Origin: Aggregicoccus sp. 17bor-14
Lineage (GTDB): Bacteria; Myxococcota; Myxococcia; Myxococcales; Myxococcaceae
Reading direction: 5' to 3'
NCBI RefSeq assembly: GCF_009659535.1
Contig: NZ_VJZZ01000007.1
Span: forward strand, 1 to 64,000
DNA: 64,000 nucleotides
Position 1 is the stretch's first letter, and every line of letters starts with the position of its first letter. A program made the position numbers and the translations under genes. Of the stretch, positions 16,715 to 25,892 are shown piece by piece. A model generated the notes under the pieces. The model was given only the letters and a program-made list of their open reading frames with translations, did no database searches and had not been told where the DNA came from.

Positions 16715-18328
16715 GTGACCCTCGTTGCCCTGCTTCTCAGCCTGTGCGCCTGCAGCAGCGGCGCGGACCCCTGCGCGCGCACCTGCGAGGGCGTGGACTG
16801 CGCTCCGGTGCCCAGCACCTGCGTGCTCGCGCTCGCGGGCACCCCGCCCGAGGCGCCGTGCGAGGGCGTGCCGGCGCAGGGCACCTGCGCCTCCGCGCTC
16901 TCGCTGCTGCGCTGCGTGGACGGACAGCGCGTGGAGGAGGCCTGCGCCGAGGGCAGCAGCTGCGGCGAGAGCGGCGGGCTCGCCGGCTGCCGCGCGCCCT
17001 CGTGCACGGAAGGGGTGCTGCGCTGCGGGGCCTCGGGCGGCCTCGAGCGCTGCGGCGCGGGCGCGTGGACGGCCGCGCCCTGCACCGCGGGCTGCCAGGG
17101 CGACGCGGTGCTGGGCACCTGCGGGGAAGCGCCCGCGCGGCTCGAGGGCACGGTGCGCTTCGCGCGGCGCCTGCCCGCGGCGGACTACAGCGGGTGGGGC
17201 CCGGCGGAGCTCGTGCCCGGGCAGGGGCTGCTCGTCGCCTCCTACCGCGGCACGCGCCTGGTGGACCTGCGCGAGACGGACGCCGACGGGCACTTCAGCC
17301 TCCAGGTGGCCTCCCCCCTGCCGCTCACCGACGAGGACCAGGTGGTGGTGTACGCGGCGGGGCGCAGCGCGAGCGGTGCCGTGGCCTACGCGGTGGCGGA
17401 CCCGGGGCTCGCGCCGGACGCGAAGGAGCGCGCGCCCGGGGTGCTGGGCGAAGGTCCCCGCGTGTGGAGCTGGTCGCGCTCGGCGCGTGCCCTCGCGAGC
17501 GGCGCGGCCTTCACGCTCGGCGAGCGCGAGGGCGCGGGCGCCGCGCGCCTCTTCGACTCGCTGCGCCTCGCGTGGCGCGAGGGGAAGCGGCGCTACGCGG
17601 GCCGCGAGGGGCTGCCGCTCGTCGCCTGGCTCGGCTACGGCACGCGCTGGAGCTGCGGGGCCTGCTTCGCGGGCTGGAGCGTCACGGCCGCCGGGCGGCG
17701 CTGGGAGGCGCAGGCCTGGTTCAGCGCGGACGCGGACGAGGGCTACTGGTCGGACGCGGTGAGCCTGCACGAGCTGGGGCACTGGCTCATGGCGAGCTAC
17801 GGCACGGTGCCGGACGAGGGCGGCCCGCACACGCTCGGGGTGCCCACCTTCCCGGGCCAGGCCTGGAGCGAGGGCTGGGCCACCTTCTTCAGCGCGGACC
17901 TGCGCGCGAGCTCCCGCTACTACGACAAGCAGGACGGCACCATGTTCTACGTGGACCTCGCCGAGGAGGGCGCCGTCACCAGCCCCCGGCCCGACGCAGG
18001 GCTGCTGCAGCGCCTGGACGAGGCCGCGGTGAGCGCGCTGCTGCTGCGCGCTGCCCGCGCCGCGGGCGCGAGCGCCCCGCTCTACAGCGCGCTCTCCGCG
18101 CCGCAGATGAAGAAGAGCCCCTGGGGCCGCGGCTACCGCCAGCACACCTGGCGCATGGACCCGGGCGGCGCCTACGTGGACGTGGTGCAGACGGACGTGC
18201 CCGCGCCCGCGCTGCCCGACTTCCTGGATGCGCTCGCGTGCGCGGGCTTCTCGCGCACGGCGCTGGACGCCGCGACCCAGCCCACGCGCGCCTACCCCTA
18301 CCCGAGCGACAAGCCCCTGTGCCCCTGA
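16715..18328 (+). CDS. Cys-rich lipoprotein with HELGH metalloprotease motif
   Basis: A 537-residue exported protein. The GTG start yields MTLVALLLSLCACSSG, a short lipoprotein signal. The alternative GTG at 16655 would run through the interspersed repeat and is less credible. Residues about 20-150 are Cys-rich (CARTCEGVDC, SSCGESGG, CTAGCQGD). A beta-rich middle follows. The zinc-binding HELGHWLMASYG is near residue 352, and GQAWSEGWATFF about 35 residues later supplies a likely third ligand Glu, as in gluzincins. I infer a surface metalloprotease. Its substrate is unknown. It overlaps the next lipoprotein gene by ten bases. Confidence 0.75.
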   Translation: MTLVALLLSLCACSSGADPCARTCEGVDCAPVPSTCVLALAGTPPEAPCEGVPAQGTCASALSLLRCVDGQRVEEACAEGSSCGESGGLAGCRAPSCTEGVLRCGASGGLERCGAGAWTAAPCTAGCQGDAVLGTCGEAPARLEGTVRFARRLPAADYSGWGPAELVPGQGLLVASYRGTRLVDLRETDADGHFSLQVASPLPLTDEDQVVVYAAGRSASGAVAYAVADPGLAPDAKERAPGVLGEGPRVWSWSRSARALASGAAFTLGEREGAGAARLFDSLRLAWREGKRRYAGREGLPLVAWLGYGTRWSCGACFAGWSVTAAGRRWEAQAWFSADADEGYWSDAVSLHELGHWLMASYGTVPDEGGPHTLGVPTFPGQAWSEGWATFFSADLRASSRYYDKQDGTMFYVDLAEEGAVTSPRPDAGLLQRLDEAAVSALLLRAARAAGASAPLYSALSAPQMKKSPWGRGYRQHTWRMDPGGAYVDVVQTDVPAPALPDFLDALACAGFSRTALDAATQPTRAYPYPSDKPLCP

Positions 18329-18801
18329 CCCGCCGCCTCCTGCCGCCCCTGCTCGCGCTGCTCGCCACGGCCTGCGCCCCCGAGCAGCGCCCGCAGCCCA
18401 CGCACCGCGTGGGCGCGCCGCTCGCGCTCTCCTTCGCCGCGGGGGACGCCGCGCCCGTGGGCGAGCTGCGCCTCGTGCTGCGGGTGGAGGCGCGCGCGCC
18501 GCTCCCGGCGCCCGCGCAGGTGGCGCTGCAGCTACCGCGCGGCGTGCGGCTGCTCGAGGGCCCGGGCACGCTCACCAGCACGGTGCGCGCGCCGGGAGAG
18601 GTGCAGGCGCTTCCCCTCCACCTCGCGCTCGACGCGGCCCCCGCCTCGGACCTCGTCGCCGAGGCGAAGGTCGCGGCCCCCGGCTTCGGCGCGCGGGCGC
18701 GGGCTCTCTGGCGCTTCGGCGCCGCCGCGCCGCTCGAGGTGCAGCCGCGCCCCCGCGGCCCCGAGCTGCCCGCGCTCGCGATGGACGGCGCGCTGCCCTG
18801 A
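18319..18801 (+). CDS. Small lipoprotein of unknown function
   Basis: A 160-residue protein starting at a GTG inside the last codons of the metalloprotease-like gene (10-base overlap). The N-terminus TRRLLPPLLALLATACAP is a clear lipoprotein signal with Cys at about residue 18. The mature part (LRLVLRVEARAPLPAP, VALQLPRGVRLLEGPG) is beta-rich and resembles an immunoglobulin-like or CARDB-type sandwich. I do not recognise it further. The overlap argues for co-expression with the metalloprotease-like lipoprotein. Confidence 0.68.
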   Translation: MPLTRRLLPPLLALLATACAPEQRPQPTHRVGAPLALSFAAGDAAPVGELRLVLRVEARAPLPAPAQVALQLPRGVRLLEGPGTLTSTVRAPGEVQALPLHLALDAAPASDLVAEAKVAAPGFGARARALWRFGAAAPLEVQPRPRGPELPALAMDGALP

Positions 18802-18804
18802 GTG

Positions 18805-18840
18805 CTCCCTCTCCCCCTGGGAGAGGGCGGGGGTGAGGGA
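18805..18840. repeat. Interspersed palindromic repeat, copy 2
   Basis: A second copy of the 36-base CCCTCTCC...GGAGAGGG unit, differing from copy 1 by only a few bases and including the trailing GGTGAGGGA. It begins three bases after the stop of the small lipoprotein gene, where its hairpin could also act in 3'-end formation. Confidence 0.75.
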
Positions 18841-18938
18841 TGTCCGCCCCGCCGCCCCGGCACGCAGCAGGGCAGGCCGCACGGGCCCGCTCACCCCAGC
18901 TTCACCCCATGAACCCGCAGCCGCGAGAGGAGCCCGTC

Positions 18939-19031
18939 ATGGCAGAGAGCCTCGGCTGGGTCTGGGTGCTGACGCTGGCGCTGCTCATCTTCGGCGCGCG
19001 CGTCTCACGCCACCCCCACCTGCTGCACTGA
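18939..19031 (+). CDS. Candidate small single-span membrane protein, 30 aa
   Basis: The predicted peptide is a 30-residue single membrane span: a short N-terminus MAESLG, a hydrophobic stretch WVWVLTLALLIFGA, then a basic RVSRHPHLLH tail. A purine-rich GAGAGGAG lies about six bases before the ATG and supports this start. A longer in-frame ATG at 18909 would give 40 residues. The LLIFGA followed by basic residues recalls the TatA N-terminus, but the amphipathic helix of TatA is missing. Its position just before the amidohydrolase gene suggests possible co-transcription. Expression is unproven. Confidence 0.42.
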   Translation: MAESLGWVWVLTLALLIFGARVSRHPHLLH

Positions 19032-19058
19032 AGAGGGCGTGCTAGGAAGCAGGGGGCC

Positions 19059-21746
19059 ATGCGCTTCCTGCCCCTGCTCGCCCTCGTCTCCTGCGCGACC
19101 GCCTCGCAGGTCTCTCCCCACCCCGAGTCCCAGGCGGACACGGCCCCTGCCTCCGCGCCCGCGCGCACCTGGCGCCAGCCGAAGGCGGTCGTCATCCGCC
19201 ACGCCACGGTGATGCCGGCGACGGGCCCGGCCATCGCGGACGGCGCGGTGTCCTTCGCGGACGGCAAGCTGGTCGCGGTGGGGCGCAACGCGGACGTGCC
19301 CACGCCGCCGGGCGCCGAGGAGCTGGACGGACACGGCCTCTACGTGACGCCGGGCATCATCGACGCGCACAGCCACCTGGGCGTGTACGCCTCGCCGCAG
19401 AGCTTCAGCAACGACGACGGCAACGAGACGAGCGCGCCGGTGACGGCGGAGATCTCCGCCGAGCACTCCTTCTGGCCACAGGACCCGGGGCTGCGGCGCG
19501 CGGCGGCGGGCGGCGTGACGAGCCTGCTCGTGCTTCCCGGCAGCGCGAACCTCATCGGCGGGCGCGGCTTCCCGGCGAAGCTGCACTTCGGGCGCTCGGC
19601 GGCGGAGGTGCGCTTCCCGGGCGCGAAGGACTCCCTGAAGATGGCCTGCGGCGAGAACCCGCGGCGCGTGTACGGCGAGGGCAAGGGCACGGCGCCCACC
19701 ACCCGCATGGCGAACGTGGCGGGCTACCGCACCGCTTTCATCCAGGCGCGCGACTACCTCGCGAAGCTCGAGGACTACGAGAAGAAGCGCGCGAAGAAGG
19801 GCGGCAAGGAGGCGAAGGACGACTCCGAGCTCGGCCCGCCGCCCTTGCGCGACCTGAAGCTCGAGACGCTGGGCGAGGTGCTCAAGGGCAACATCCTCGT
19901 GCAGAACCACTGCTACCGCGCGGACGAGATGGAGGTGATGCTGCGGGTGGCGGACGAGTTCGGCTTCTCCGTGCGCGCCTTCCACCACGCGCTCGAGGCC
20001 TACAAGCTGCGCGAGCGCATCGCGCAGAAGGGGACCGCCGTCGCCACCTGGTCGGACTGGTGGGGCTTCAAGCTCGAGGCCTGGGACGGCATCCCCGAGA
20101 ACGCGGGCCTGCTCTCGCAGGCGGGCGTGCGCACCGTCATCCACTCGGACTCGCCCCTGGGCATCCAGCGCCTCAACCAGGAGGCGGCCAAGGCGATGTG
20201 GCGCGCGCGCGAGTCCGGCATCCCCGTCTCCGAGGAGGAGGCGCTGCGCTGGGTGACGCTGAATCCCGCGTGGGTGATGGGCGTGGACGCGCAGACCGGC
20301 TCGCTGACGCCCGGGAAGATGGCGGACGTGGTGCTATGGGATGGCCACCCTCTCTCCGTCTACGCGCGCGCCTCGCGCGTCTGGGTGGACGGCGTGGTGA
20401 CCTACGACGCGCGCACCGGCCCCGCCGAGCCCAGCGACTTCGAGGTGGACGGGCGCGAGGCGGCGCAGCTGGTGGCGAAGCCCGCGCCGCGCCCCGAAGG
20501 CCTTCCGGCCGCGTGCGACGCGGCGAAGGAGCCCGCGTGCTCCGCGCCGCTGCCCGTGAGCCGCGACGCCTGCGTCGTCCTGCGCGACGTGACGCTGCTC
20601 GAGGCAGGCCGGCTCACCGCGCACCAGCAGGTGCGGGTGCAGGACGGCAAGGTGGCCGAGGTGGGCGCGCTCGCGGCCGCTCCCGCGGGCTGCCGCACGG
20701 TGGAGGGGCAGGGGCGGCTCTTGAGCGCGGGCTTCGTGGACCCGCTCACGGGGCTGGGGCTCGCGGACGTGCTCTCGGAGGAGGCGAGCAACGATCTCTC
20801 GCCGCGCGGTGACGCCGCGAAGCAGCCGGTCCACGCTGCCCTGCGCGCGGTGGACAGCTTCAACCCGGCCTCCGCCACGCTCGAGGTGGCGCGCCTCGGC
20901 GGCGTGACGGCCGCGGGCGCCGCGCCCCAGGGCGGGCTCGTCCCCGGACAGAGCACCTTCGTGGCGCTGGACGGGCGCGTGCGGCGCGACGCGCTCGCGA
21001 TGCACGTGGTGCTGGGCAATGGCGGCCGCAGCGCGCTCTCCTCCACGCGCAGCGCCACGCTCGAGCGGCTGCGCGAGCTGCTCACGGACGCGCGCGAGTA
21101 CGGGCGGCGGCGCGCCGAGTTCGAGCGCAACCAGATGCGCGACGTGGCGGCGAGCCGCCTGGATCTCGAGGCCCTGCAGCCGGTGCTCGCGGGAACGCTG
21201 CCCGTGGTCGTCACCGCGGACCGCGCCACGGACCTGCGCGCCGCGCTCGCGCTCGCGCGCGAGTTCCGCCTGCGGCTCGTGGTGGCGGGGGCAGGGGAGG
21301 GGTGGATGGTCGCGGACGAGCTCGCGGCCGCGCACGTGCCGGTCATCCTGCAGCCGACGCAGAACCTGCCGGCCACCTTCGACAGCCTCAACAGCCGCCT
21401 GGACAACGCGGCGCTGCTCGCGAAGGCGGGCGTGCGGGTGATGATCTCCACGCTGGGAGAGCCCCACCAGGTGCGCACGCTCGCGCAGGAGGCGGGCAAT
21501 GCGGTGGCGTGGGGGCTGCCCTGGGACGAGGCGCTGCGCGCGCTCACGGTGAACGTGGCCGAGACCTTCGGGCTGCCGGGAGGCCACGTCGCCGCGGGGA
21601 GCCCCGCGGACCTGGTGCTCTGGAGCGGAGACCCGCTCGAGGCGAGCAGCCGCCCCGTGGGCATGTGGATCGCCGGCGCGCAGGTGCCCTTGCGCTCGCG
21701 CCAGGCGGCGCTCTTCGAGAAGTACCGCGCGGGCGTGCAGCCCTAG
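19059..21746 (+). CDS. Lipoprotein with two amidohydrolase barrels, second one degenerate
   Basis: An 895-residue exported protein with signal [11 protein letters not shown]. The first amidohydrolase unit (about residues 40-460) keeps metal ligands: DAHSHLG near 105, [21 protein letters not shown], and Asp in VIHSDSPLG. It ends with the usual [15 protein letters not shown] strand. A second unit (about 490-890) repeats the architecture, from a beta-sandwich start to [17 protein letters not shown]. Its HxH position reads [10 protein letters not shown], and other ligand His residues are replaced ([18 protein letters not shown]). I infer one active and one structural barrel. The substrate may be a peptide or cyclic amide. 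The stop shares CTAG with the next gene. Confidence 0.88.
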   Translation: MRFLPLLALVSCATASQVSPHPESQADTAPASAPARTWRQPKAVVIRHATVMPATGPAIADGAVSFADGKLVAVGRNADVPTPPGAEELDGHGLYVTPGIIDAHSHLGVYASPQSFSNDDGNETSAPVTAEISAEHSFWPQDPGLRRAAAGGVTSLLVLPGSANLIGGRGFPAKLHFGRSAAEVRFPGAKDSLKMACGENPRRVYGEGKGTAPTTRMANVAGYRTAFIQARDYLAKLEDYEKKRAKKGGKEAKDDSELGPPPLRDLKLETLGEVLKGNILVQNHCYRADEMEVMLRVADEFGFSVRAFHHALEAYKLRERIAQKGTAVATWSDWWGFKLEAWDGIPENAGLLSQAGVRTVIHSDSPLGIQRLNQEAAKAMWRARESGIPVSEEEALRWVTLNPAWVMGVDAQTGSLTPGKMADVVLWDGHPLSVYARASRVWVDGVVTYDARTGPAEPSDFEVDGREAAQLVAKPAPRPEGLPAACDAAKEPACSAPLPVSRDACVVLRDVTLLEAGRLTAHQQVRVQDGKVAEVGALAAAPAGCRTVEGQGRLLSAGFVDPLTGLGLADVLSEEASNDLSPRGDAAKQPVHAALRAVDSFNPASATLEVARLGGVTAAGAAPQGGLVPGQSTFVALDGRVRRDALAMHVVLGNGGRSALSSTRSATLERLRELLTDAREYGRRRAEFERNQMRDVAASRLDLEALQPVLAGTLPVVVTADRATDLRAALALAREFRLRLVVAGAGEGWMVADELAAAHVPVILQPTQNLPATFDSLNSRLDNAALLAKAGVRVMISTLGEPHQVRTLAQEAGNAVAWGLPWDEALRALTVNVAETFGLPGGHVAAGSPADLVLWSGDPLEASSRPVGMWIAGAQVPLRSRQAALFEKYRAGVQP

Positions 21747-22189
21747 CGGCCCGCCCGCTTCAGCGCCTCCTCGAACTCGTCGCGGCTGCCGTAGGTGTGC
21801 ACGCGGCCGCCGATGGCGACCCCGATGATGCCGATGCCGATGGCGACGAGGCGCGAGCGGAAGAGGATGTGGCAGCTGGCGATGGCCGAGCGGTGCGCGC
21901 GAAACCACGCCACCCACCGCTCGCGCAGCGCAGGCTCGTAGCCCTCGATGTTCTCGAGGTCCGCGAACACGTGCAGCGCGCGCTCGTGGCCCAGCTGCAG
22001 GGCCATGGCCTGCGTCACCGGCCCGTAGAGCGGCTCCTCGGGGGTGCCCGTGTAGCGCCCCACCACCACGCTGGGGCGCACGAAGCCGTACTCCACGCTC
22101 CCGCGCGCCGTGGAGGCGCGAGTCATCCCGCCCGGCAGGGGCTCGAGCTGCAGCAGCGCATCGGTCGTGACGGCAGGGCTCGCGTACAT
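21743..22189 (-). CDS. Conserved hypothetical protein, SpoIIAA/STAS-like
   Basis: A 148-residue soluble protein. The C-terminal half, [20 protein letters not shown], then [20 protein letters not shown], is similar in pattern to SpoIIAA-like (STAS-fold) proteins of unknown role: acidic strand, Trp-containing helix, then a hydrophobic strand/helix ending in an aromatic [12 protein letters not shown] chose the ATG giving [10 protein letters not shown] longer frame exists but adds no recognisable sequence. It converges with the amidohydrolase gene, sharing CTAG. A GC hairpin lies 77 bases upstream of its start. Confidence 0.62.
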   Translation of the reverse strand: MYASPAVTTDALLQLEPLPGGMTRASTARGSVEYGFVRPSVVVGRYTGTPEEPLYGPVTQAMALQLGHERALHVFADLENIEGYEPALRERWVAWFRAHRSAIASCHILFRSRLVAIGIGIIGVAIGGRVHTYGSRDEFEEALKRAGR

Positions 22190-22265
22190 GTGGGCGACGG
22201 TACGGAGCCCCGCCCGGTCCGGATGCCCTGCCCTCCCGTGCATGTGTGCACTGCCGAACGCACGA

Positions 22266-22293
22266 CGGCCGCCCTCCCGGAGGAGAGCGGCCG
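22266..22293 (-). terminator. GC-rich hairpin between two minus-strand genes
   Basis: CGGCCGC and GCGGCCG form a perfect 7-bp outer stem, with further CCTCC/GGAGG pairing inside. It lies between the end of the propeller-like lipoprotein gene and the start of the SpoIIAA-like gene. No T tract follows in either direction, so termination is only a candidate role. Confidence 0.4.
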
Positions 22294-22323
22294 CGTCCGG
22301 GCCTGCGCTGAGGCGCCCCCGCG

Positions 22324-23919
22324 CTACGGGCCGGTGTAGATGCCCAGCGCGCCGGCCTTGCCGCCGGACTTGTCCTGCAGCGCGCCGAAGGCCGCCAGCA
22401 CCCGGCGCCCACCGCCGGTGCGGTCCACGCGGAGGCGGTACACGGGGTGGCCACCGAGCGCACCCAGGGACTGGAAGAGGTGGGTGGCGCCGCTGCCGTT
22501 GCCGCTCATGCGGCTGATGCCGCCGCCCCACCAGTAGCCCACCCACAGCGTGTCGCCGCTCGAGTCGTACGCCATCGCGGTGAGGTAGGGATTGAGCAGC
22601 TTGTCGGTGAGGTCGCCCGCGAGGTTGCCGCTCGCATTGAGCACGCGCAGGCCGTGGTTGAAGGAGCTCACGTACGCGCCGCCGTCGGGGGTCAGCGCCA
22701 TGGCGGAGACGTTGTCGTCATCGCGCATCTTCGGCGTGTAGTAGGTGGGCTCGCCGTTGGGCTGAACCTCGTAGAAGGGGTCCGGCCAGATGTCGAGCCG
22801 GTTGGCCGCGTACGGGAAGTCCTCCGTCTCGCTCGCCGCCTTCCAGTAGTTGCGGTTGCGCGAGCCGTAGAGGAACTTCACCGAGCGGTTCGCGCCGCCG
22901 AACCACACGTCCCCGTTGCCGGTGGGCGCGATGCCGAAGTAGCGGTCGGTCACGGGGCCGGGGCTCTCGCCGTTGCAGTTGCCGTTGTGGTCGCTGTCGC
23001 TGCAGCCGGCGATCGCGGGGTGGGTGTGCTCTTCGCCGCCCCAGCAGCTCATCTGGCCGTTGCAGGTGGGGTTGCCGGGGTAGTGCCCATCCCCGCGCGC
23101 GAAGCCATGGTTGGCGCCGAACCAGATGGTGTCGGTGGCCGGATCGTAGGCGAGCCGGTAGATGTTGCAGATGCGCTCGCGGCCCTGCGGCTCGCGCGCC
23201 ACCACGCCGGGGCCCGAGAAGATGTCGTAGTGCACCACCTGCAGTCCGCTCGACGTGAGCGTCACGCGGTCCGCGTCTCCGCTCTTGTAGATGCTCGGAT
23301 CCGGGTTGGGGCCGTCCCAGTTGTTCTCGCAGTCGTAGGCGCCGGCCGGCGGGGGCTTGCCCTGGTAGCCCACGAACACGGTGGCGCTGCCCGGACCTCC
23401 CTCCACCGAGATGACCTTGAGGTACTTGGTGCCCGGCGGGGCGCTGCCGTCCGGCATGTAGCCGTAGGGGCGCAGGCCGTCTGCCATGGTGAAGCGCTCG
23501 AAGCGCTCCGCGTAGCCGCTCGCCGTCTTGCGCAGCAGGAAGAGGCCGTCCTCACCGCCGGCGACCCAGAGGTTGCCGCTGCCGTCCGTCGCCACGTCCA
23601 GCATCTCGCTCGGGCCCCCGGCCTCGGGCCCGACGAAGCGCCAGCCCTCCAGCGTGGGGTAGGCCTCCGCCGGCAGCGGCTGCGGGCCTGCATCCGGAAT
23701 CCCCGAGTCAGGCGTGCCCGAATCCGGCGTCCCCGAGTCCGGCCGCCCCGCATCCGGCTGCCCCGCATCCGGCACGCTCGCGTCCGGGGTGCCCGAGTCC
23801 GGCACCACCACCGGCCGCTCGTCTGGCTCGACGTTCGCGCCCTCGCTCCCGCCGCACCCCGCCACCGCCACCGCGCCCGCCAGTGCGAGCACCACGCCCC
23901 ACGTCCCAGCCCGCCGCAT
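22324..23919 (-). CDS. Lipoprotein with PDSG linker and propeller-like domain
   Basis: A 531-residue protein. The signal has GVVLALAGAVAVAGC with Cys near residue 21. A linker at about 35-75 has repeated Pro-Asp-Ser/Ala-Gly units (for example DSGTPDSGTPDSG). The remaining 450 residues carry recurring blade-like strands such as DVATDGSGNLWVAGGEDGLF, DPATDTIWFGANHG, APTGNGDVWFGGANR and MALTPDGGAYVSSFNHGL. The [ND]-x-[IL]-W-[VF]-G pattern is typical of regulator-propeller/WD-like beta-propellers. It is probably a cell-surface sensory or binding protein. No kinase module is attached. It is divergent from a methyltransferase gene across about 250 bases. Confidence 0.78.
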   Translation of the reverse strand: MRRAGTWGVVLALAGAVAVAGCGGSEGANVEPDERPVVVPDSGTPDASVPDAGQPDAGRPDSGTPDSGTPDSGIPDAGPQPLPAEAYPTLEGWRFVGPEAGGPSEMLDVATDGSGNLWVAGGEDGLFLLRKTASGYAERFERFTMADGLRPYGYMPDGSAPPGTKYLKVISVEGGPGSATVFVGYQGKPPPAGAYDCENNWDGPNPDPSIYKSGDADRVTLTSSGLQVVHYDIFSGPGVVAREPQGRERICNIYRLAYDPATDTIWFGANHGFARGDGHYPGNPTCNGQMSCWGGEEHTHPAIAGCSDSDHNGNCNGESPGPVTDRYFGIAPTGNGDVWFGGANRSVKFLYGSRNRNYWKAASETEDFPYAANRLDIWPDPFYEVQPNGEPTYYTPKMRDDDNVSAMALTPDGGAYVSSFNHGLRVLNASGNLAGDLTDKLLNPYLTAMAYDSSGDTLWVGYWWGGGISRMSGNGSGATHLFQSLGALGGHPVYRLRVDRTGGGRRVLAAFGALQDKSGGKAGALGIYTGP

Positions 23920-24171
23920 CGCCGCCTCGCTCCCGCGTTGTGTCTTCGCGCGCACTCCCGGACCCCTGCACTCCAGGGACCCCACGCGCCGGGGCGGGTG
24001 CAGGGCAAGCGGGGTGCCAGCGCCCCTCACGCCCTGGGGGCCGGGCCTTCCGTCCACCAGTACACGCCCGGGTGGGAAGGGTTTTTCCCACTCAGGGCAG
24101 CGCGCTGCCCAGGCAGGGCACGCGCACGGCCCGCGCACGGGGGAGCCGGCCGTGATAGGCGGGGAGGCCTC

Positions 24172-24876
24172 ATGGCTGGCAACGACGCACGCGGCGGCCG
24201 CACGCCGCTCTCCCTGGTGGGACCCGAGGCGGACCTCGCCTTCTACGCGCGGCTCGCGGCCGAGCGCGCCGCGGGCGGGCCCGTGCTCGTGCTGGGCAGC
24301 GCCACGGGCCGCGTGGCGTGGGACCTGGCCGAGCGCGGCCTGAGCGTCGTGGGCGTGGACCCCAGCGAGCGCATGGTGCAGGGCGCCGAGGAGCGCCGCG
24401 CGAACGTGGGCGCCGAGGCCTCCGCGCGCGCGCGCTTCCTCGCCGCGGACGTGCGCGGCCTGCGCCTGGGGGAGCGCTTCCCGCTGGTGCTCGCCCCGCA
24501 GAATGCCCTGGGGCTGATGGCCACGCTGGAGGACCTCGAGGCCTTCCTCACCACGGTGCGCCTGCACCTGGCCCCGGGCGGCACCTTCGCCTTCGACGTG
24601 CTCAACCCCCCGCGGCCCCCCGAGCCGGACGACGACGCGGAGCCCACCGCGGGGCTCGAGCCGCAGCGCCTGCCCTTCGCCTTCCACCTGCGCGAGCGCA
24701 CCCGCGCGGGCCAGGCCGGCGGCATCCGGCGCCTGCGCCTGCAGCACTTCAGCCCCGAGGAGCTGGACCGCGCGCTCGCCGCCTGCGGCCTCACCGCCCG
24801 CGAGCGCTACGGCCGCTTCGACGGCAAGCCCTTCGACGCGGACGACCCGCGCCACATCGGCGTTGCCGGTCTCTGA
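24172..24876 (+). CDS. Class I SAM-dependent methyltransferase
   Basis: A 234-residue protein with Rossmann-type SAM motifs: GPVLVLGSATGRVAWDLAE (motif I), VVGVDPSERMV (motif II acidic residue), AADVRGLRLGERFPLVLAP and LAPGGTFAFDVLNPP. The glycine loop reads GSATGR rather than the common GxGxG, but this is seen in class I enzymes. Substrate is unknown. The ATG follows GGGGAGG by five to six bases. It converges with the next small gene, with about ten bases between the stops. Confidence 0.83.
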   Translation: MAGNDARGGRTPLSLVGPEADLAFYARLAAERAAGGPVLVLGSATGRVAWDLAERGLSVVGVDPSERMVQGAEERRANVGAEASARARFLAADVRGLRLGERFPLVLAPQNALGLMATLEDLEAFLTTVRLHLAPGGTFAFDVLNPPRPPEPDDDAEPTAGLEPQRLPFAFHLRERTRAGQAGGIRRLRLQHFSPEELDRALAACGLTARERYGRFDGKPFDADDPRHIGVAGL

Positions 24877-24886
24877 AACACGGCCT

Positions 24887-25144
24887 CTAGCTGATGACGT
24901 CCAGCTTGAACTTGTAGGGCTTGCTGTGGCTCTCGCCGGGCCCCTCGCTCTCGATGCCCAGCGCGAGCTCGAGCAGGTCCAAGAGCTGCGCCTTGGCCTC
25001 CTCGCCGTCGGGCGCGAGCATGATCAGCTCCACGGGCAGGCGGTCCTCGGGCGGCACGGGCTCCGGGTCGATCGCCTTGCCCTCGGCGTCGAGCTCCTCG
25101 ACGAGCAGGTCCCCGTCCCGGTGGATGGTGTAGCGGCGGTGCAT
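24887..25144 (-). CDS. Conserved hypothetical protein, 85 aa
   Basis: A small acidic soluble protein that opens MHRRYTIHRDGDLLVEELD and ends SKPYKFKLDVIS. An AGGAGAGA motif about ten bases before the ATG supports the start. It lies 43 bases downstream of the response-regulator gene on the same strand and may be the last gene of that operon. I do not recognise a family and no catalytic motif is visible. Confidence 0.65.
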   Translation of the reverse strand: MHRRYTIHRDGDLLVEELDAEGKAIDPEPVPPEDRLPVELIMLAPDGEEAKAQLLDLLELALGIESEGPGESHSKPYKFKLDVIS

Positions 25145-25187
25145 GGTGTGTCTCTCCTGGCTCTCTCTTCCCGAGCCTCGAGGGGTA

Positions 25188-25892
25188 TCAGCGATCGAAG
25201 CGGTAGCCCAGGCCCCGCACGGTGAGGAAGTGGCGCGGCGCCTCGGGGTCCGGCTCGAACTTGAGCCGCAGCTGGCGCATGAAGTTGTCCACGGTGCGCG
25301 CGCTGCCCTCGTAGTCGTAGCCCCACGCCGCCGCGAGGAGCTCGTCGCGGCTGAAGGTGCGCCCCGGGTGGGCGAGGAAGTGGGCGAGCAGCTTGAACTC
25401 CTGCGCGGTGAGCTCCACCGGGGCGCCGGCGCGCGTGACGGTCTTCGCCGCGAGGTCCACCTCCGCGTCCCCGAAGGTGAGCGGCGCGGGGCCCCCTTGC
25501 ATGGGGAAGCGGCGGCGCAGCACGGCCTTGATGCGCGCGAGCAGCTCCTGCAGCCCGAAGGGCTTCACCACGTAGTCGTCCGCGCCCAGGTTCAGGCCGA
25601 GGATCTTGTCGCGCTCCATCCCCTTCGCCGTGAGCATCACCACCGCGGTGTCCCGGCCGCGCTCGCGCAGCTCGCGCAGCACCTCGTAGCCGTTGAGCTG
25701 CGGCAGCATCACGTCCAGCACCACCAGGTCCGGGGCCTCGTCCAGCGCGCGCGCGAGGCCCGTGCGCCCGTCCTGCGCCTGCAGCACCTCGTAGCCCTCG
25801 AACTTCAGGTTCATCGACAGCCCGGTGAGGATGGACAGGTCGTCCTCGACCACCAGGATGCGCCGCGCGCTCTCGCTGCTGCTGGTGCTCAT
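25188..25892 (-). CDS. OmpR/PhoB-type response regulator
   Basis: A 234-residue two-component DNA-binding regulator. The receiver domain (about 12-125) has acidic Asp17-Asp18, phospho-acceptor Asp60 in LVVLDVMLP, and Lys110 in YVVKPFG. The C-terminal winged helix (about 140-234) has ELTAQEFKLLAHFLAHPGR and the recognition and wing segments SARTVDNFMRQLRLK and HFLTVRGLGYRFDR. The ATG overlaps the histidine-kinase stop by four bases, so partner and regulator are coupled. The target genes are unknown. Confidence 0.95.
   Translation of the reverse strand: MSTSSSESARRILVVEDDLSILTGLSMNLKFEGYEVLQAQDGRTGLARALDEAPDLVVLDVMLPQLNGYEVLRELRERGRDTAVVMLTAKGMERDKILGLNLGADDYVVKPFGLQELLARIKAVLRRRFPMQGGPAPLTFGDAEVDLAAKTVTRAGAPVELTAQEFKLLAHFLAHPGRTFSRDELLAAAWGYDYEGSARTVDNFMRQLRLKFEPDPEAPRHFLTVRGLGYRFDR

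Noticed and set aside
18939-19031. TatA homologue
   Set aside because: The membrane span followed by FGA looks similar, but the amphipathic helix and acidic tail of TatA are missing.
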